A model generated the notes under the pieces. The model saw only the letters and a list, made by a program, of their open reading frames with translations. It was not told the origin of the DNA and made no database searches. The position numbers and the translations under genes were made by a program. This document shows, piece by piece, positions 15,282 through 23,384 of a stretch of 55,180 bases of DNA. Position 1 is the stretch's first letter. Every line of letters starts with the position of its first letter. The stretch comes from an uncultured Veillonellaceae bacterium (GTDB lineage: Bacteria > Bacillota > Negativicutes > Selenomonadales > Selenomonadaceae). The stretch covers positions 1 through 55,180 of the forward strand of contig ONCF01000100.1 of assembly GCA_900316275.1 (NCBI GenBank), in the 5' to 3' direction.

Positions 15282-16190
15282 TTATTGGATGGTCTTGAGC
15301 AAAGCCTCGACCTCGGGACGCGTGGCCAGCTCGCTGCTGAACGCGGAGGCCGAGCCCGTGGCGACGCCCATGTGGAACGCCTGCGCGAAGTCACCCCCGC
15401 TCTCCATATAGCCCGTGAGGAAACCGGCGACCATGGAGTCACCCGCGCCCACGGAGTTCACGAGCTCGCCTTGGGGTGCCGGACAGCGGAACGTCTGGCC
15501 GTCCGCCGTCAAGAGCATGGCGCCGTCACCCGCCATGGAGATGAGCACGTTCGTCGCGCCCATCTCCTGCAGCTTGCGCGCGTAGGTGAGGATTTCCTCG
15601 TCCGTCGTGAGTTTCACGCCGAACATATCGCCTAGCTCATGATTGTTCGGCTTGATGAGGAACGGATGGTATTTCAGCACGTTGAGCAGGAGCCGTTTCT
15701 CCGCGTCGACGACGATGCGGATGTCGCGGCCCGCGAGGCGCGCCATAATCTGCTCGTAGATATCGTCGGGCAGGGTCTTCGGGATAGAGCCTGCAAGCAC
15801 GAGCGTGTCGCCCGCCTGCAGCTTGTCGAGCTGGGCAAAGAGCTCCGCGCGCTGGCTGTCGCTGATGTCCGGGCCCTGACCGTTGATTTCCGTCTCGCTA
15901 TGCGCCTTGGCCTTGACGTTGATGCGCGAAAAGCCGTCCGCGAGCTGCACAAAGTTGCTCGTCACACCGCGCTCCCGCAGCTGGCGCTTGATTTCCTCGC
16001 CCGTGAAACCGGCGACGAAGCCCAGCGCCGTGCTCGCATGACCGAGGTTGCCGAGCACGATGGACACGTTGATGCCCTTGCCGCCCGCCAGCACCTGCTC
16101 GTAGTTCACGCGGTTGATTTCGCCCGCCGTGAAGTGGTCCAGCCGCACGATGTAGTCCAGCGATGGATTGAACGTAACCGTATAAATCAT
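15282..16190 (-). CDS. fruK: 1-phosphofructokinase
   Basis: The product has 302 residues of the PfkB/ribokinase family. It converts fructose 1-phosphate from FruA to fructose 1,6-bisphosphate. Motifs: N-terminal TVTFNPSLDYIVRLD, the substrate loop AGGKGINVSIVLGNLG, and the C-terminal anion-hole/catalytic motif NSVGAGDSMVAGFLTGY with the base Asp. Its start is 5 bases past the fruR stop, inside GAGGGGGAG, so the two are translationally close. Length and neighbours exclude tagatose-6-phosphate kinase as the likelier reading. Confidence 0.95.
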   Translation of the reverse strand: MIYTVTFNPSLDYIVRLDHFTAGEINRVNYEQVLAGGKGINVSIVLGNLGHASTALGFVAGFTGEEIKRQLRERGVTSNFVQLADGFSRINVKAKAHSETEINGQGPDISDSQRAELFAQLDKLQAGDTLVLAGSIPKTLPDDIYEQIMARLAGRDIRIVVDAEKRLLLNVLKYHPFLIKPNNHELGDMFGVKLTTDEEILTYARKLQEMGATNVLISMAGDGAMLLTADGQTFRCPAPQGELVNSVGAGDSMVAGFLTGYMESGGDFAQAFHMGVATGSASAFSSELATRPEVEALLKTIQ

Positions 16191-16195
16191 CTGTC

Positions 16196-16948
16196 TTACT
16201 CCCCCTCGATAATCGTCGTGTAATCGCGGTATTTGCGGTCTTTCTCCAGCAGCCGCCCCGTGATGAGCGTTGCCGCCGAGAGCCGCGCAAAGGAAATCGG
16301 TGTGATACAGTCAAATTTGGAATGGTCGGCCAGCACATAGGCGTGCTTGCAGCGCGCGAGCGCCGCGCCCTTGATGCTGCCCTCGGCCGCGTCCGGCGTG
16401 GAGTAGCCCGACTTTGTGCTGATGCCGTTCGCGCCGAAAAAGCCTTTCGTGAAGTTATACGCCGCGAGGTTCGCGAGCGCCTCGCTGCCCGTGATGGCCT
16501 CGGTCACCGCCTTGAGCTCGCCGCCAAGGATAAAGACCTTGCAGCCTTTAGCCGCGAGCCGTGCCGCATGCGAGATGCCGTTCGTAACGAAAACAGCAGC
16601 CGGTTCCGTGATAAAATCCACCATACGCAACGTCGTCGAGCCCGCGTCGATGTAGACGAAGTCGCGCGCCTTGATGAGGCCGGCCGCCGCGCGCGCGATG
16701 GCCGTCTTTTCGTTGGCAAAGAGCTCACGCTTCGTGCTCATGTCGTCCTCGGCCGCCGTGTAGCTGTTGTCGATGGCCGTGGCGCCGCCGTAGACCTTGT
16801 AGAGGCGGCCGCTGCGGTGCAGTACCGTGAGGTCGCGGCGCACCGTCGACTCCGAGGCGCCGAGCGCCTGCGTCAGCTCGAGGACCGTGACCGCTTTTTT
16901 CTCCTCCAGCATCCTGAGGATTGTTGCATAGCGTTCCTCTGTCAACAT
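16196..16948 (-). CDS. fruR: DeoR-family transcriptional regulator of the fructose operon
   Basis: The product has 250 residues. The N-terminal DeoR helix-turn-helix (MLTEERYATILRMLEE, then LGASESTVRRDLTVL) is followed by a phosphosugar-sensing DeoR C-terminal domain (YIDAGSTTLRMVDFI, FVTNGISHAARLAAKG, FILGGELKAVTEAITG, KGFFGANGIS). It probably represses its own operon and is relieved by fructose 1-phosphate. Start at 16948 has AAAGAAG upstream; an earlier in-frame start at 17005 would overlap the promoter. It heads the fru operon. Confidence 0.92.
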   Translation of the reverse strand: MLTEERYATILRMLEEKKAVTVLELTQALGASESTVRRDLTVLHRSGRLYKVYGGATAIDNSYTAAEDDMSTKRELFANEKTAIARAAAGLIKARDFVYIDAGSTTLRMVDFITEPAAVFVTNGISHAARLAAKGCKVFILGGELKAVTEAITGSEALANLAAYNFTKGFFGANGISTKSGYSTPDAAEGSIKGAALARCKHAYVLADHSKFDCITPISFARLSAATLITGRLLEKDRKYRDYTTIIEGE

Positions 16949-16976
16949 GCTTATCACTTCTTTCTGATTTAGCTCT

Positions 16977-17005
16977 ATCATACCGCGAAAGACCGTCAAA
17001 GTCAA
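16977..17005 (-). promoter_or_regulatory. promoter/operator of the fru operon
   Basis: TTGACT (17000-17005), 17 bp, TATGAT (16977-16982) on the minus strand. Overlapping it are repeats of the word TTTGA/TTGAC (16993-17011), which could be the FruR sites. Confidence 0.65.
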
Positions 17006-17218
17006 TCAAAATCCGTAGAATATCCGCAGAAATTTCTGTAAAACGGCAAAGGCGTGCAAATTCCGCCACGCCTTCACCCGCCACCAATGCCCCAAGGCTG
17101 CCGGTGAAATTTAGCATTTTCATGCAAAGCATTTTGTTCTATAATAAAGACAAGTATTGACAGACCGCCAGATTATTCCGTCCGCACCGGGCGTTTACAG
17201 GTAAAGGAGAGCGACCCT

Positions 17219-18100
17219 ATGAGTGATACCAAACCAGCCATTAAGCAGCACCGTCCCCTGTCGTTTTATGTCAAAAAATATGCCATGATTTTCGTCGGTG
17301 CCATCATCGCCTCTATCGGCCTCGAGCTGTTCCTCATCCCGAACAACGTCATCGACGGCGGCGTCGTCGGCGTCTCCATCATGATGAGCTCCATTACAGG
17401 GCTGTCTTTCGGCCTGTTCCTCGTGCTGCTGAACCTGCCGTTCCTCTACTGGGGCGGCTACCGGCAGATTGGCAAGAACTTCGCCATCGCGACGCTCGTC
17501 GCCATCTGCTTTCTCTCGCTCTGGTCGGCCGTGTTCGCGCCCGTGGGCCGCGTGACGGAGGACCCGTTCCTCGCGGCCATTTTCGGCGGCATCATCGACG
17601 GCCTCGGCATCGGCCTCATCATCCGCGCCGGCGGCTCGCTCGACGGCACGGAGATTGTGGCCATCATCATGGACAAGCGCTCCGTGTTCTCCGTGGGCGA
17701 GGTCGTGATGTTCATCAACCTGTTCATCCTCTCGAGCGCCGGCCTGCTCTATGGCTGGGACAAGGCCATGTACTCGCTCGTCGCCTACTTCGTCATCGCG
17801 AAAATGATTGACGTCGTGATCAAGGGCCTCGACGAGTCCTACGCCGTCATGATTGTCACGGACGCGCACGAGGCCGTGACCTCGGCGCTCAATGACCGCC
17901 TGGGCCGCGGCGTAACGCTGCTGCATGGTGCCGGCGGCTACACGGGCGACAGCAAAGAGGTACTCTACTGCGTCGTCACCCGCCTCGAAGTCGACAAGCT
18001 GAAGGAAATCGTGCTGGAGAAGGACTCGAACGCCTTCGTCACCATCAACGCCGTGCACGACATCGTGGGCGGCCGCTTCAAGAAAAAAGCCATCCACTAA
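17219..18100 (+). CDS. YitT family membrane protein (DUF161/DUF2179)
   Basis: The product has 293 residues. About six TM helices fill residues 20-205 (for example MIFVGAIIASIGLELFLIP, FGLFLVLLNLPFLYWGGY), with the family signatures NNVIDGGVVGVSIMM and GGSLDGTEIVA. The soluble C-terminal DUF2179 domain follows (VMIVTDAHEAVTSALNDRLGRGVTLLHGAGGYTG...VVTRLEVDKLKEIVLEKDSNAFVTINAVHDIVGG). YitT proteins are conserved membrane proteins of uncertain function, possibly transporters. GTAAAGGAGAG lies 7 bases before the ATG. A TATAAT (17142-17147) upstream may be its -10. A terminator follows. Confidence 0.9.
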   Translation: MSDTKPAIKQHRPLSFYVKKYAMIFVGAIIASIGLELFLIPNNVIDGGVVGVSIMMSSITGLSFGLFLVLLNLPFLYWGGYRQIGKNFAIATLVAICFLSLWSAVFAPVGRVTEDPFLAAIFGGIIDGLGIGLIIRAGGSLDGTEIVAIIMDKRSVFSVGEVVMFINLFILSSAGLLYGWDKAMYSLVAYFVIAKMIDVVIKGLDESYAVMIVTDAHEAVTSALNDRLGRGVTLLHGAGGYTGDSKEVLYCVVTRLEVDKLKEIVLEKDSNAFVTINAVHDIVGGRFKKKAIH

Positions 18101-18133
18101 AAATGCCTGCCAGCAGCTGCTGACAGACATGCA

Positions 18134-18169
18134 AAAAGCCCGCTGCCAGACACCCGGCAGCGGGCTTTT
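18134..18169 (+). terminator. terminator between YitT and the second chemoreceptor
   Basis: AAAAGCCCGCTGCC (18134-18147) pairs perfectly with GGCAGCGGGCTTTT (18156-18169). It lies between convergent genes and is symmetrical, so it probably serves both. Confidence 0.9.
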
Positions 18170-18199
18170 CGTGTACTTATTGACAGATTCCGACAACGG

Positions 18200-20230
18200 T
18201 CAGAACTTGAAATGGTCGGCTTCTTTTTGCAGTTTTTCGGCCATGTCCGCCAGCGTGTGGCTGGAGGCAGAGATTTCCTCCATGGAGGCCGACTGCTCCT
18301 CGGTCGCCGCCGAGATATTGCTGATGTTGCCGGTGATTTTCTTCGTCGACTCCTCGACATCCTCGGCACTCTTGAGCATGGTCATGCTGCCGTCCGCCGT
18401 CTGCGACGCCGTCTCGGCCGCTTCTTTGACCAGCTGGTCCACGGCCTCGATATGCTCGGCGATTTCCTTGAACTTCGCACCGGCACCGTTCACGACCTCG
18501 CTGCCGCGCTTGACCTCCTCGGTCCCCGCCTGCATGGAGGTCACGGCCTGCTGCGTGACCTGCTGGATATTGCTCAGCGTACCCGCAATCTCCTCGGCCG
18601 CAGAGGCCGACTGCTCGGCCAGCTTGCGCACCTCGTCCGCGACCACGGCAAAACCGCGGCCGTGCTCACCGGCGCGCGCCGCCTCGATAGCCGCGTTGAG
18701 CGCCAGCAAATTCGTCTGCTCGGCGATGCCCTGGATGACGCCGATGGCCTCGCCGATGTGCTCGGAGCTCTTGCTGAGCTCGGCCACGGCCTGTGCCGAC
18801 TCGTCGACCGTGCGGCGAATCTGCTCCATGGCCGCCACGGCGCCGTTCACGCCGTCCACACCGGCCTTGGCCGCTGCACCCGCCCGCGAGGAGCGCTCGC
18901 TGATAGTTGCCGAGGTCTCGGCAATGCCCGCAACGTTGTCCGTCATGGCGCGGATATGGTCGACGGCCGAGACCATCGTCTCACTCTGCTGGCTGGCCGA
19001 CTCCGAGATGTCACCGACCTGCTCGGCCACGTGCGTGATGGTCTGCGCCACCTGCTCGACACCCTCGCTCATCTGACCCGAGGAGTTCGAGAGCTCGTCC
19101 GCGCTGTCCTTGATTTCGTGCAGCAGCTTTTTCAGGTCATCGACCATCGTCTGGAACGAGTTCGCGAGACGCCCCAGTTCATCCTGGCTGTCCAGCGTCA
19201 CCTGAATGCCGCGCAGATTGCCCTGGGCGACCTGCCCGGCGGCCTGCTCGATGCGGCGAAGCGGTGTCACGATGAGGTCCGCGATGCGCCACGTGGCAAG
19301 GAACATGAGCACGAGTGCCACGAGGATGGCGATGCCCAGCGCGATGCGCATATGCCGCACGCTGGCCATGACCTGGCTGCGGTCGACAATCGTCACATAC
19401 TGGTAGCCCGTCTTCTCCGAGGTGTAGCTCTGCACCATTTTCGTCGTGCCGTCCAGCGTGAGCTCCTGCAGCTCGCCCGTCTTGAGCGTAGCCGTGGAGA
19501 GCTCGTCTAGCCCGGCCTCGCTGAGTTTCTGGAAATTCTGCTCCGGATGCTTCGGGTCGGCGATGATAACGCCATCGCTGTCCAGCATCATGATGTAGCC
19601 CGTCTCACCAATTTTGATGTTGGCAATCATATCCGTCACGACGGGCAGGTCGATATTGAGCCCCAGCACGCCGCGCGGCTCGCCGCTGTCACTCTTGACC
19701 ACGGCGAAAATACCCACGGTCGGCGTACCCTTTGAGGTCTTGAACGGCTTCGTGATGCGGACTTTGCCCGTATCTTTCATGCTGTCCGTAAACCAGTCAC
19801 GTTTGCGCGAGTCATAGCCCGCCTTGCGCTTGACGGCCGGATACTGCAGATAGCCGCCATCGACCGTGCCGTAGCTGATGACGGAAACGGCAGACTTGTT
19901 CGCCTCGCCGTAGCGCTGGAACAGCTGATAGGCCTGTGCCTCAAAGCCGCCCTTCGCCGCCGGCTCCATGGCAATCATGCCGTCGCCGCCCGGCGTCTGC
20001 TCGAAGTAGCGGGTGAGCTCACCGCCCTGTTTGAGCAGCGGGTCGTTCGCCATATTGACGAGGCCGTCACGCAGCCCGTTCAGGAAGATATCCATCGCGT
20101 TATCGACCTGCACGACCTGCCGCTCCGTATCGGCACGGAACGTCTCCATGGCGTTATTGGTGATGAGATTATTCAGGACAAAGCCAAACACCAGGAACAC
20201 CACGAGTACCAATCCGGCCAGCGGCGCCAT
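18200..20230 (-). CDS. methyl-accepting chemotaxis protein, dCache type
   Basis: The product has 676 residues: TM helix 2-24, extracytoplasmic double-Cache sensor (about 30-290; contains DVSIG-like [13 protein letters not shown] and [19 protein letters not shown]), TM helix 295-314, HAMP (315-367) and signalling domain. The tip reads [21 protein letters not shown] then [19 protein letters not shown], the classical form. It has almost no cytoplasmic residues before the first helix: AAGGAG sits 6 bases before the ATG at 20230 and the upstream frame closes at a TAG, so this short start is real. It is unlike the receptor at 6.2 kb outside the tip, so this is not a recent duplication. Confidence 0.9.
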   Translation of the reverse strand: MAPLAGLVLVVFLVFGFVLNNLITNNAMETFRADTERQVVQVDNAMDIFLNGLRDGLVNMANDPLLKQGGELTRYFEQTPGGDGMIAMEPAAKGGFEAQAYQLFQRYGEANKSAVSVISYGTVDGGYLQYPAVKRKAGYDSRKRDWFTDSMKDTGKVRITKPFKTSKGTPTVGIFAVVKSDSGEPRGVLGLNIDLPVVTDMIANIKIGETGYIMMLDSDGVIIADPKHPEQNFQKLSEAGLDELSTATLKTGELQELTLDGTTKMVQSYTSEKTGYQYVTIVDRSQVMASVRHMRIALGIAILVALVLMFLATWRIADLIVTPLRRIEQAAGQVAQGNLRGIQVTLDSQDELGRLANSFQTMVDDLKKLLHEIKDSADELSNSSGQMSEGVEQVAQTITHVAEQVGDISESASQQSETMVSAVDHIRAMTDNVAGIAETSATISERSSRAGAAAKAGVDGVNGAVAAMEQIRRTVDESAQAVAELSKSSEHIGEAIGVIQGIAEQTNLLALNAAIEAARAGEHGRGFAVVADEVRKLAEQSASAAEEIAGTLSNIQQVTQQAVTSMQAGTEEVKRGSEVVNGAGAKFKEIAEHIEAVDQLVKEAAETASQTADGSMTMLKSAEDVEESTKKITGNISNISAATEEQSASMEEISASSHTLADMAEKLQKEADHFKF

Positions 20231-20342
20231 GATTTTCTCCTTGACACTCAGACGCTACATCCATTCGTACAAATGACTCGCTTCCTTTCTGTTATGTAAG
20301 CCCATACATAGAACAACCGTTCCATTTTAACGCAAAGCAGCC

Positions 20343-20765
20343 TTACTGTCCAGACCCCAGTGCCGTGTTGGCATTGATGCGAATGCCGTGCGGCAACAGC
20401 TCCTTGAGCTCGACGTGCTGCACATTGCCGCTCATGTCCGCCATGACGACCTCCGGCACATCGAACTCCGCCAGCAGCTGGCAGACGGCGCCGTTGGGGA
20501 TAAAGGGATGCTTGACATCGGCGATGACCACCAGGCCATCAAACTCCCGCTTGCCGTCGGCGATGGCCTTGTACATGGCCACCTCCTCCGCCGAGACCGA
20601 GAGCCGCGGGATGGAGTTCTCCACATTGCAGCCCGTGTAGAACGTGCCGTCGCTCGCGAGTGCGCAGGCACCCACGCCGATGCCGCCATAGGGGATGTAG
20701 GCATTTTTGATGGCGTCCATGGCCTGGCGCACCATCGTGTCGATTACAGCTTCCGTCAGATTCAT
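20343..20765 (-). CDS. cytidine deaminase homologue lacking zinc ligands
   Basis: The product has 140 residues and aligns end to end with short (CDD-type) cytidine deaminases: NAYIPYGGIGVGAC, the substrate motif TGCNVENS, then SVSAEEVAMYKAI and FIPNGAVCQLLAEF. In active enzymes the last two motifs are CAE and PCGACRQ, where three cysteines bind zinc. Here they are SAE (Ser58) and PNGAVCQ (Asn91, Val94), so all three ligands are gone; the proton-shuttling Glu60 stays. The DNA is clean with AGGAGGAAAG before the ATG, so it is an intact gene, not a pseudogene. It may be a nucleoside-binding or regulatory derivative, or use another metal site. The gene stands alone downstream of a DnaA-box cluster. 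Confidence 0.8.
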   Translation of the reverse strand: MNLTEAVIDTMVRQAMDAIKNAYIPYGGIGVGACALASDGTFYTGCNVENSIPRLSVSAEEVAMYKAIADGKREFDGLVVIADVKHPFIPNGAVCQLLAEFDVPEVVMADMSGNVQHVELKELLPHGIRINANTALGSGQ

Positions 20766-20906
20766 GTTCTTTCCTCCTGTTCTATTTGTCCCTGCTATTT
20801 GCGCTGAAGCGCGCCATATTTTCCCATATTGGTAATATTAGCTTTTTACAGGAAAAATCCTTTTAGTTAGCTAAAAAAATCCTGCATGCGCTCACCGTCG
20901 GGGAAT

Positions 20907-21152
20907 TTATCCACATAGTCATCCACAGTTGTGGATAAATCTCAGTCAGCTTACCGCTACATTCCAGTTTCCTACTATATATTAGGTCAAGGTTCAAGCG
21001 CCTGTGTGTAAATTGTGCGTTAAAAAACACCGGCAGGCAGTGGATAATGTGGATAAAACAGTTGATAACTCAAGATATGCCCGATTATCATCTGTCAAGT
21101 ACTACATCTTGTGGATAAGCGCGTTACTTTCTACCCTGTATCTTGTGGATAA
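20907..21152. promoter_or_regulatory. DnaA-box cluster remote from dnaA
   Basis: The 412-base gap between the deaminase and CYTH genes holds five exact TTATCCACA boxes: 20907-20915 (+), 20930-20938 (-), 21048-21056 (-), 21110-21118 (-) and 21144-21152 (-). Near matches lie at 20919-20927 (TCATCCACA) and 21039-21047. The first three have the same order and orientation (+,+,-) as the triplet beside dnaA at 54693-54724. An AT-rich stretch (about 20980-20996) lies within. No gene is visible here. It may titrate DnaA, regulate the neighbours, or be a second part of the origin. Confidence 0.75.
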
Positions 21153-21177
21153 AACCTGTGCGAAAACTCACAGCTGC

Positions 21178-21636
21178 TCACCACACACTGAAGGGGTGCT
21201 GCTGCAGGCTGGAGTTGTAGTAGCGCGGGTCGTCTGAGACCTCCGCGCCCAGCCAGTCCGGCCGCGCAAACGGCGTATCGGGCGTCGGCAGCTCTATTTC
21301 GGCGACGACGAGGCCCGCATTAGCGCCCGCGAAGACGTCGATTTCCCAGCAGAGCTCACCTGCGGGCACGCGATAGCGCGTCTTTTCGATGAGCGGCTGC
21401 TCACAGAGCGCGAGCATAGCCTCAGCGTCTGCGAGTGGCACCTCATACTCGAACTCCGCGCGGCTGATGCCGTTATTTTTGCCCTTGACCGTGAGATAGC
21501 CCCGCTCCCCGCGCACGCGCACGCGCACGGTGCGCTCCGGCACAGCCGAGAGATAGCCCTGCGCAATGCGGCTGCCAGTCCCCTCCGGCTGCCAGCCCGC
21601 CCGCACGAGGAATTTACGCTCGATTTCCTGACTCAT
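21178..21636 (-). CDS. CYTH domain protein (triphosphate tunnel enzyme)
   Basis: The product has 152 residues. It begins with the CYTH signature EIERKFLV (ExExK) and continues with the alternating charged strands of the triphosphate tunnel: RTVRVRVRGERGYLTVKGK, RAEFEYEVPLADAEAML, IEKTRYRVP, WEIDVFAGANAGLVVAEIELP. Family members hydrolyse tripolyphosphate, thiamine triphosphate or nucleotides, or act as adenylate cyclases; bacterial stand-alone forms of this size are mostly inorganic triphosphatases. ATGGAGG is 9 bases before the start at 21636. A longer in-frame opening on this strand over the LCP gene is antisense shadow. It is divergent from the LCP gene. Confidence 0.88.
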   Translation of the reverse strand: MSQEIERKFLVRAGWQPEGTGSRIAQGYLSAVPERTVRVRVRGERGYLTVKGKNNGISRAEFEYEVPLADAEAMLALCEQPLIEKTRYRVPAGELCWEIDVFAGANAGLVVAEIELPTPDTPFARPDWLGAEVSDDPRYYNSSLQQHPFSVW

Positions 21637-21687
21637 AACCTGCTGCCTCCATATCTTTATCATATGCTGCCACCATGCAAGAAGTAA

Positions 21688-21716
21688 TTGCACATCGGCC
21701 CGCTTAACCTTATAAT
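21688..21716 (+). promoter_or_regulatory. promoter of the LCP gene
   Basis: TTGCAC (21688-21693), 17 bp, TATAAT (21711-21716) on the plus strand, 86 bases before the LCP start. Confidence 0.65.
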
Positions 21717-21801
21717 AGTAAATATGCGCGGCTTTGCCAAGGCTAAGCCGCTGCCTGAACATAAAGACAATATCGCCTGTAGAGAAAAGAAGGTATAGAT
21801 T

Positions 21802-23064
21802 TTGGCCACTTCCAATCTGCCCCCGCGCCACCAGCGCAAAAAACGCCGCATCTGGCCCTGGGTACTGCTCGTGCTCTGCTTCGTCGCCGCCGCGGCCGCC
21901 GGTGCACTCTTCGCCTCGACGAGCCTGCTCGACAAGCCGGTAGAAAAGGCCGTTGACGACGGGCTGCTGCGCGCGCACGACAAGTCCACGATTATGATTA
22001 TGGGCGTTGACGAGCGCGAGGACGACGTCGGCCGCTCCGACACGCTCATGATTGCCACGCTCGACCCGAAAAAGGACCAGGCCGCCCTGCTCTCCATACC
22101 GCGCGACACGCGCGTGAAAATCAAGGGCCACGGCTTCGACAAAATCAACGCGGCCTACGCCTATGGCGGCGAACGCCTCACGCAGGACACCGTCGAGGGC
22201 TTCCTCGGCGTCGATATGGACCACTACATCATCATCAACACACATGCGTTCACGAAAATCATCGACGCCCTCGGCGGCATCGACATCGACGTGGAAAAGC
22301 GCATGTACTACACCGACCCCTGGGACGACGACGGCGGCCTCGTCATCGACCTGCGCCCCGGCATGCAGCACATGGACGGCAAGACGGCCGTCACCTACGT
22401 GCGTTTCCGCGACGAGGAGGGCGACATCGGCCGCATCAAACGCCAGCAGAAATTCGTCAAGGCCTGCATGGACAAAATCACGAGCCCGGCCGTCATCCCG
22501 AACCTGCCCGGTGTCATCCGCGCCGTGCTCGACTCGGTGAAGACTGACCTCTCGTTCCGCCAGCTGCTCGAGTTCGCGGGCACGCTGAAAGAAGCGCAGA
22601 AAAACGGCCTCAAGGCCGACATGGTGCCCGGCAAGCCGCTCTACATCGACGGCGTCAGCTACTGGATACCTGATGTCAAAGACCTGCGCACGACGCTCGC
22701 CAACACGCTCGGCATCTCGCTGAACGCCACGGCCCGCCGCAACCTCGAGGAGGCCGTACAGGAGTACGAAAAATCCATCCCCTCCACAGCGCGTGAGGTA
22801 CCAGCCAGCGACACCTCCATTGGCCGCAGCGAGCATCACTCACAGTCCGGCCTGAAAGACAAGGAACAGCGCAAACAGCGCGACGAGGGCCGCAGCAGTA
22901 AGGACAGCAGCACGAGCAATGGCCGTAGCTCGGAAGGCCGCTACTCCGAGAGCCGCGACGACAGCTCGCGCCGCGAACAGCCGGCCGAGCCCACGCCGGC
23001 CACGCCAAGCGAAACACCAGCCGCCCCCACGCCTGGCGTCGGCACGAGCAAAACCAGCAACTAA
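21802..23064 (+). CDS. LytR-CpsA-Psr (LCP) family wall polymer ligase
   Basis: The product has 420 residues. A basic N-terminus (PPRHQRKKRR) and one TM helix (about 19-40) anchor it; the LCP domain follows outside the membrane (about 65-230) with GRSDTLMIATLDP, ALLSIPRDTRV, DKINAAYAYGG, and VRFRDEEGDIGRIKRQQ. These hold the arginines and aspartates that bind a polyprenyl pyrophosphate. LCP enzymes transfer glycopolymers to peptidoglycan. The C-terminal 85 residues are a Ser/Arg/Glu- then Pro/Thr-rich disordered tail. The start is TTG, with AGAAGG 8 bases before it; no ATG fits. A terminator follows. Confidence 0.9.
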   Translation: MATSNLPPRHQRKKRRIWPWVLLVLCFVAAAAAGALFASTSLLDKPVEKAVDDGLLRAHDKSTIMIMGVDEREDDVGRSDTLMIATLDPKKDQAALLSIPRDTRVKIKGHGFDKINAAYAYGGERLTQDTVEGFLGVDMDHYIIINTHAFTKIIDALGGIDIDVEKRMYYTDPWDDDGGLVIDLRPGMQHMDGKTAVTYVRFRDEEGDIGRIKRQQKFVKACMDKITSPAVIPNLPGVIRAVLDSVKTDLSFRQLLEFAGTLKEAQKNGLKADMVPGKPLYIDGVSYWIPDVKDLRTTLANTLGISLNATARRNLEEAVQEYEKSIPSTAREVPASDTSIGRSEHHSQSGLKDKEQRKQRDEGRSSKDSSTSNGRSSEGRYSESRDDSSRREQPAEPTPATPSETPAAPTPGVGTSKTSN

Positions 23065-23075
23065 GACCTGTTTAC

Positions 23076-23108
23076 AGCAGCCTCCCACTTTACGGGAGGC
23101 TGCTTTTT
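23076..23108 (+). terminator. terminator after the LCP gene
   Basis: AGCAGCCTCCC (23076-23086) pairs with GGGAGGCTGCT (23094-23104), followed by six T. Confidence 0.9.
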
Positions 23109-23196
23109 TATACCCGAAGTCATCGCCACTGCGGCAACTGCAGCCCCGTGCAAAATTGTCAGAAATTGTGTTTATGACAAGATGAATTTTTTGTAT

Positions 23197-23224
23197 TTGT
23201 CAAATCAGCCTGAGGGTCTATAAT
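23197..23224 (+). promoter_or_regulatory. promoter of the malic enzyme gene
   Basis: TTGTCA (23197-23202), 16 bp, TATAAT (23219-23224). Upstream, TTGTCA (23157-23162) and TGACAA (23175-23180) form an inverted pair of the same word, a possible operator. The remainder of the 23065-23384 gap shows only the LCP terminator. Confidence 0.65.
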
Positions 23225-23384
23225 GAAACATGAACCACCTTCATAATGATACAAGTCAACCGGTTTCCTAAAGTAATTTTCCCCGCATAGTGTAACCAGC
23301 TCACGGAACTGTCCGCCCGGGCGCGCTATGCTGAAGGCGCAAACAGAACCGATCACGTACACCATACTGAAAGGAGCGTTCACC

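Noticed and set aside
21636-22839. In-frame upstream extension of the CYTH gene to 553 residues
   Set aside because: It lies opposite the LCP gene, is low in motif content, and the true start at 21636 has a good ribosome site.
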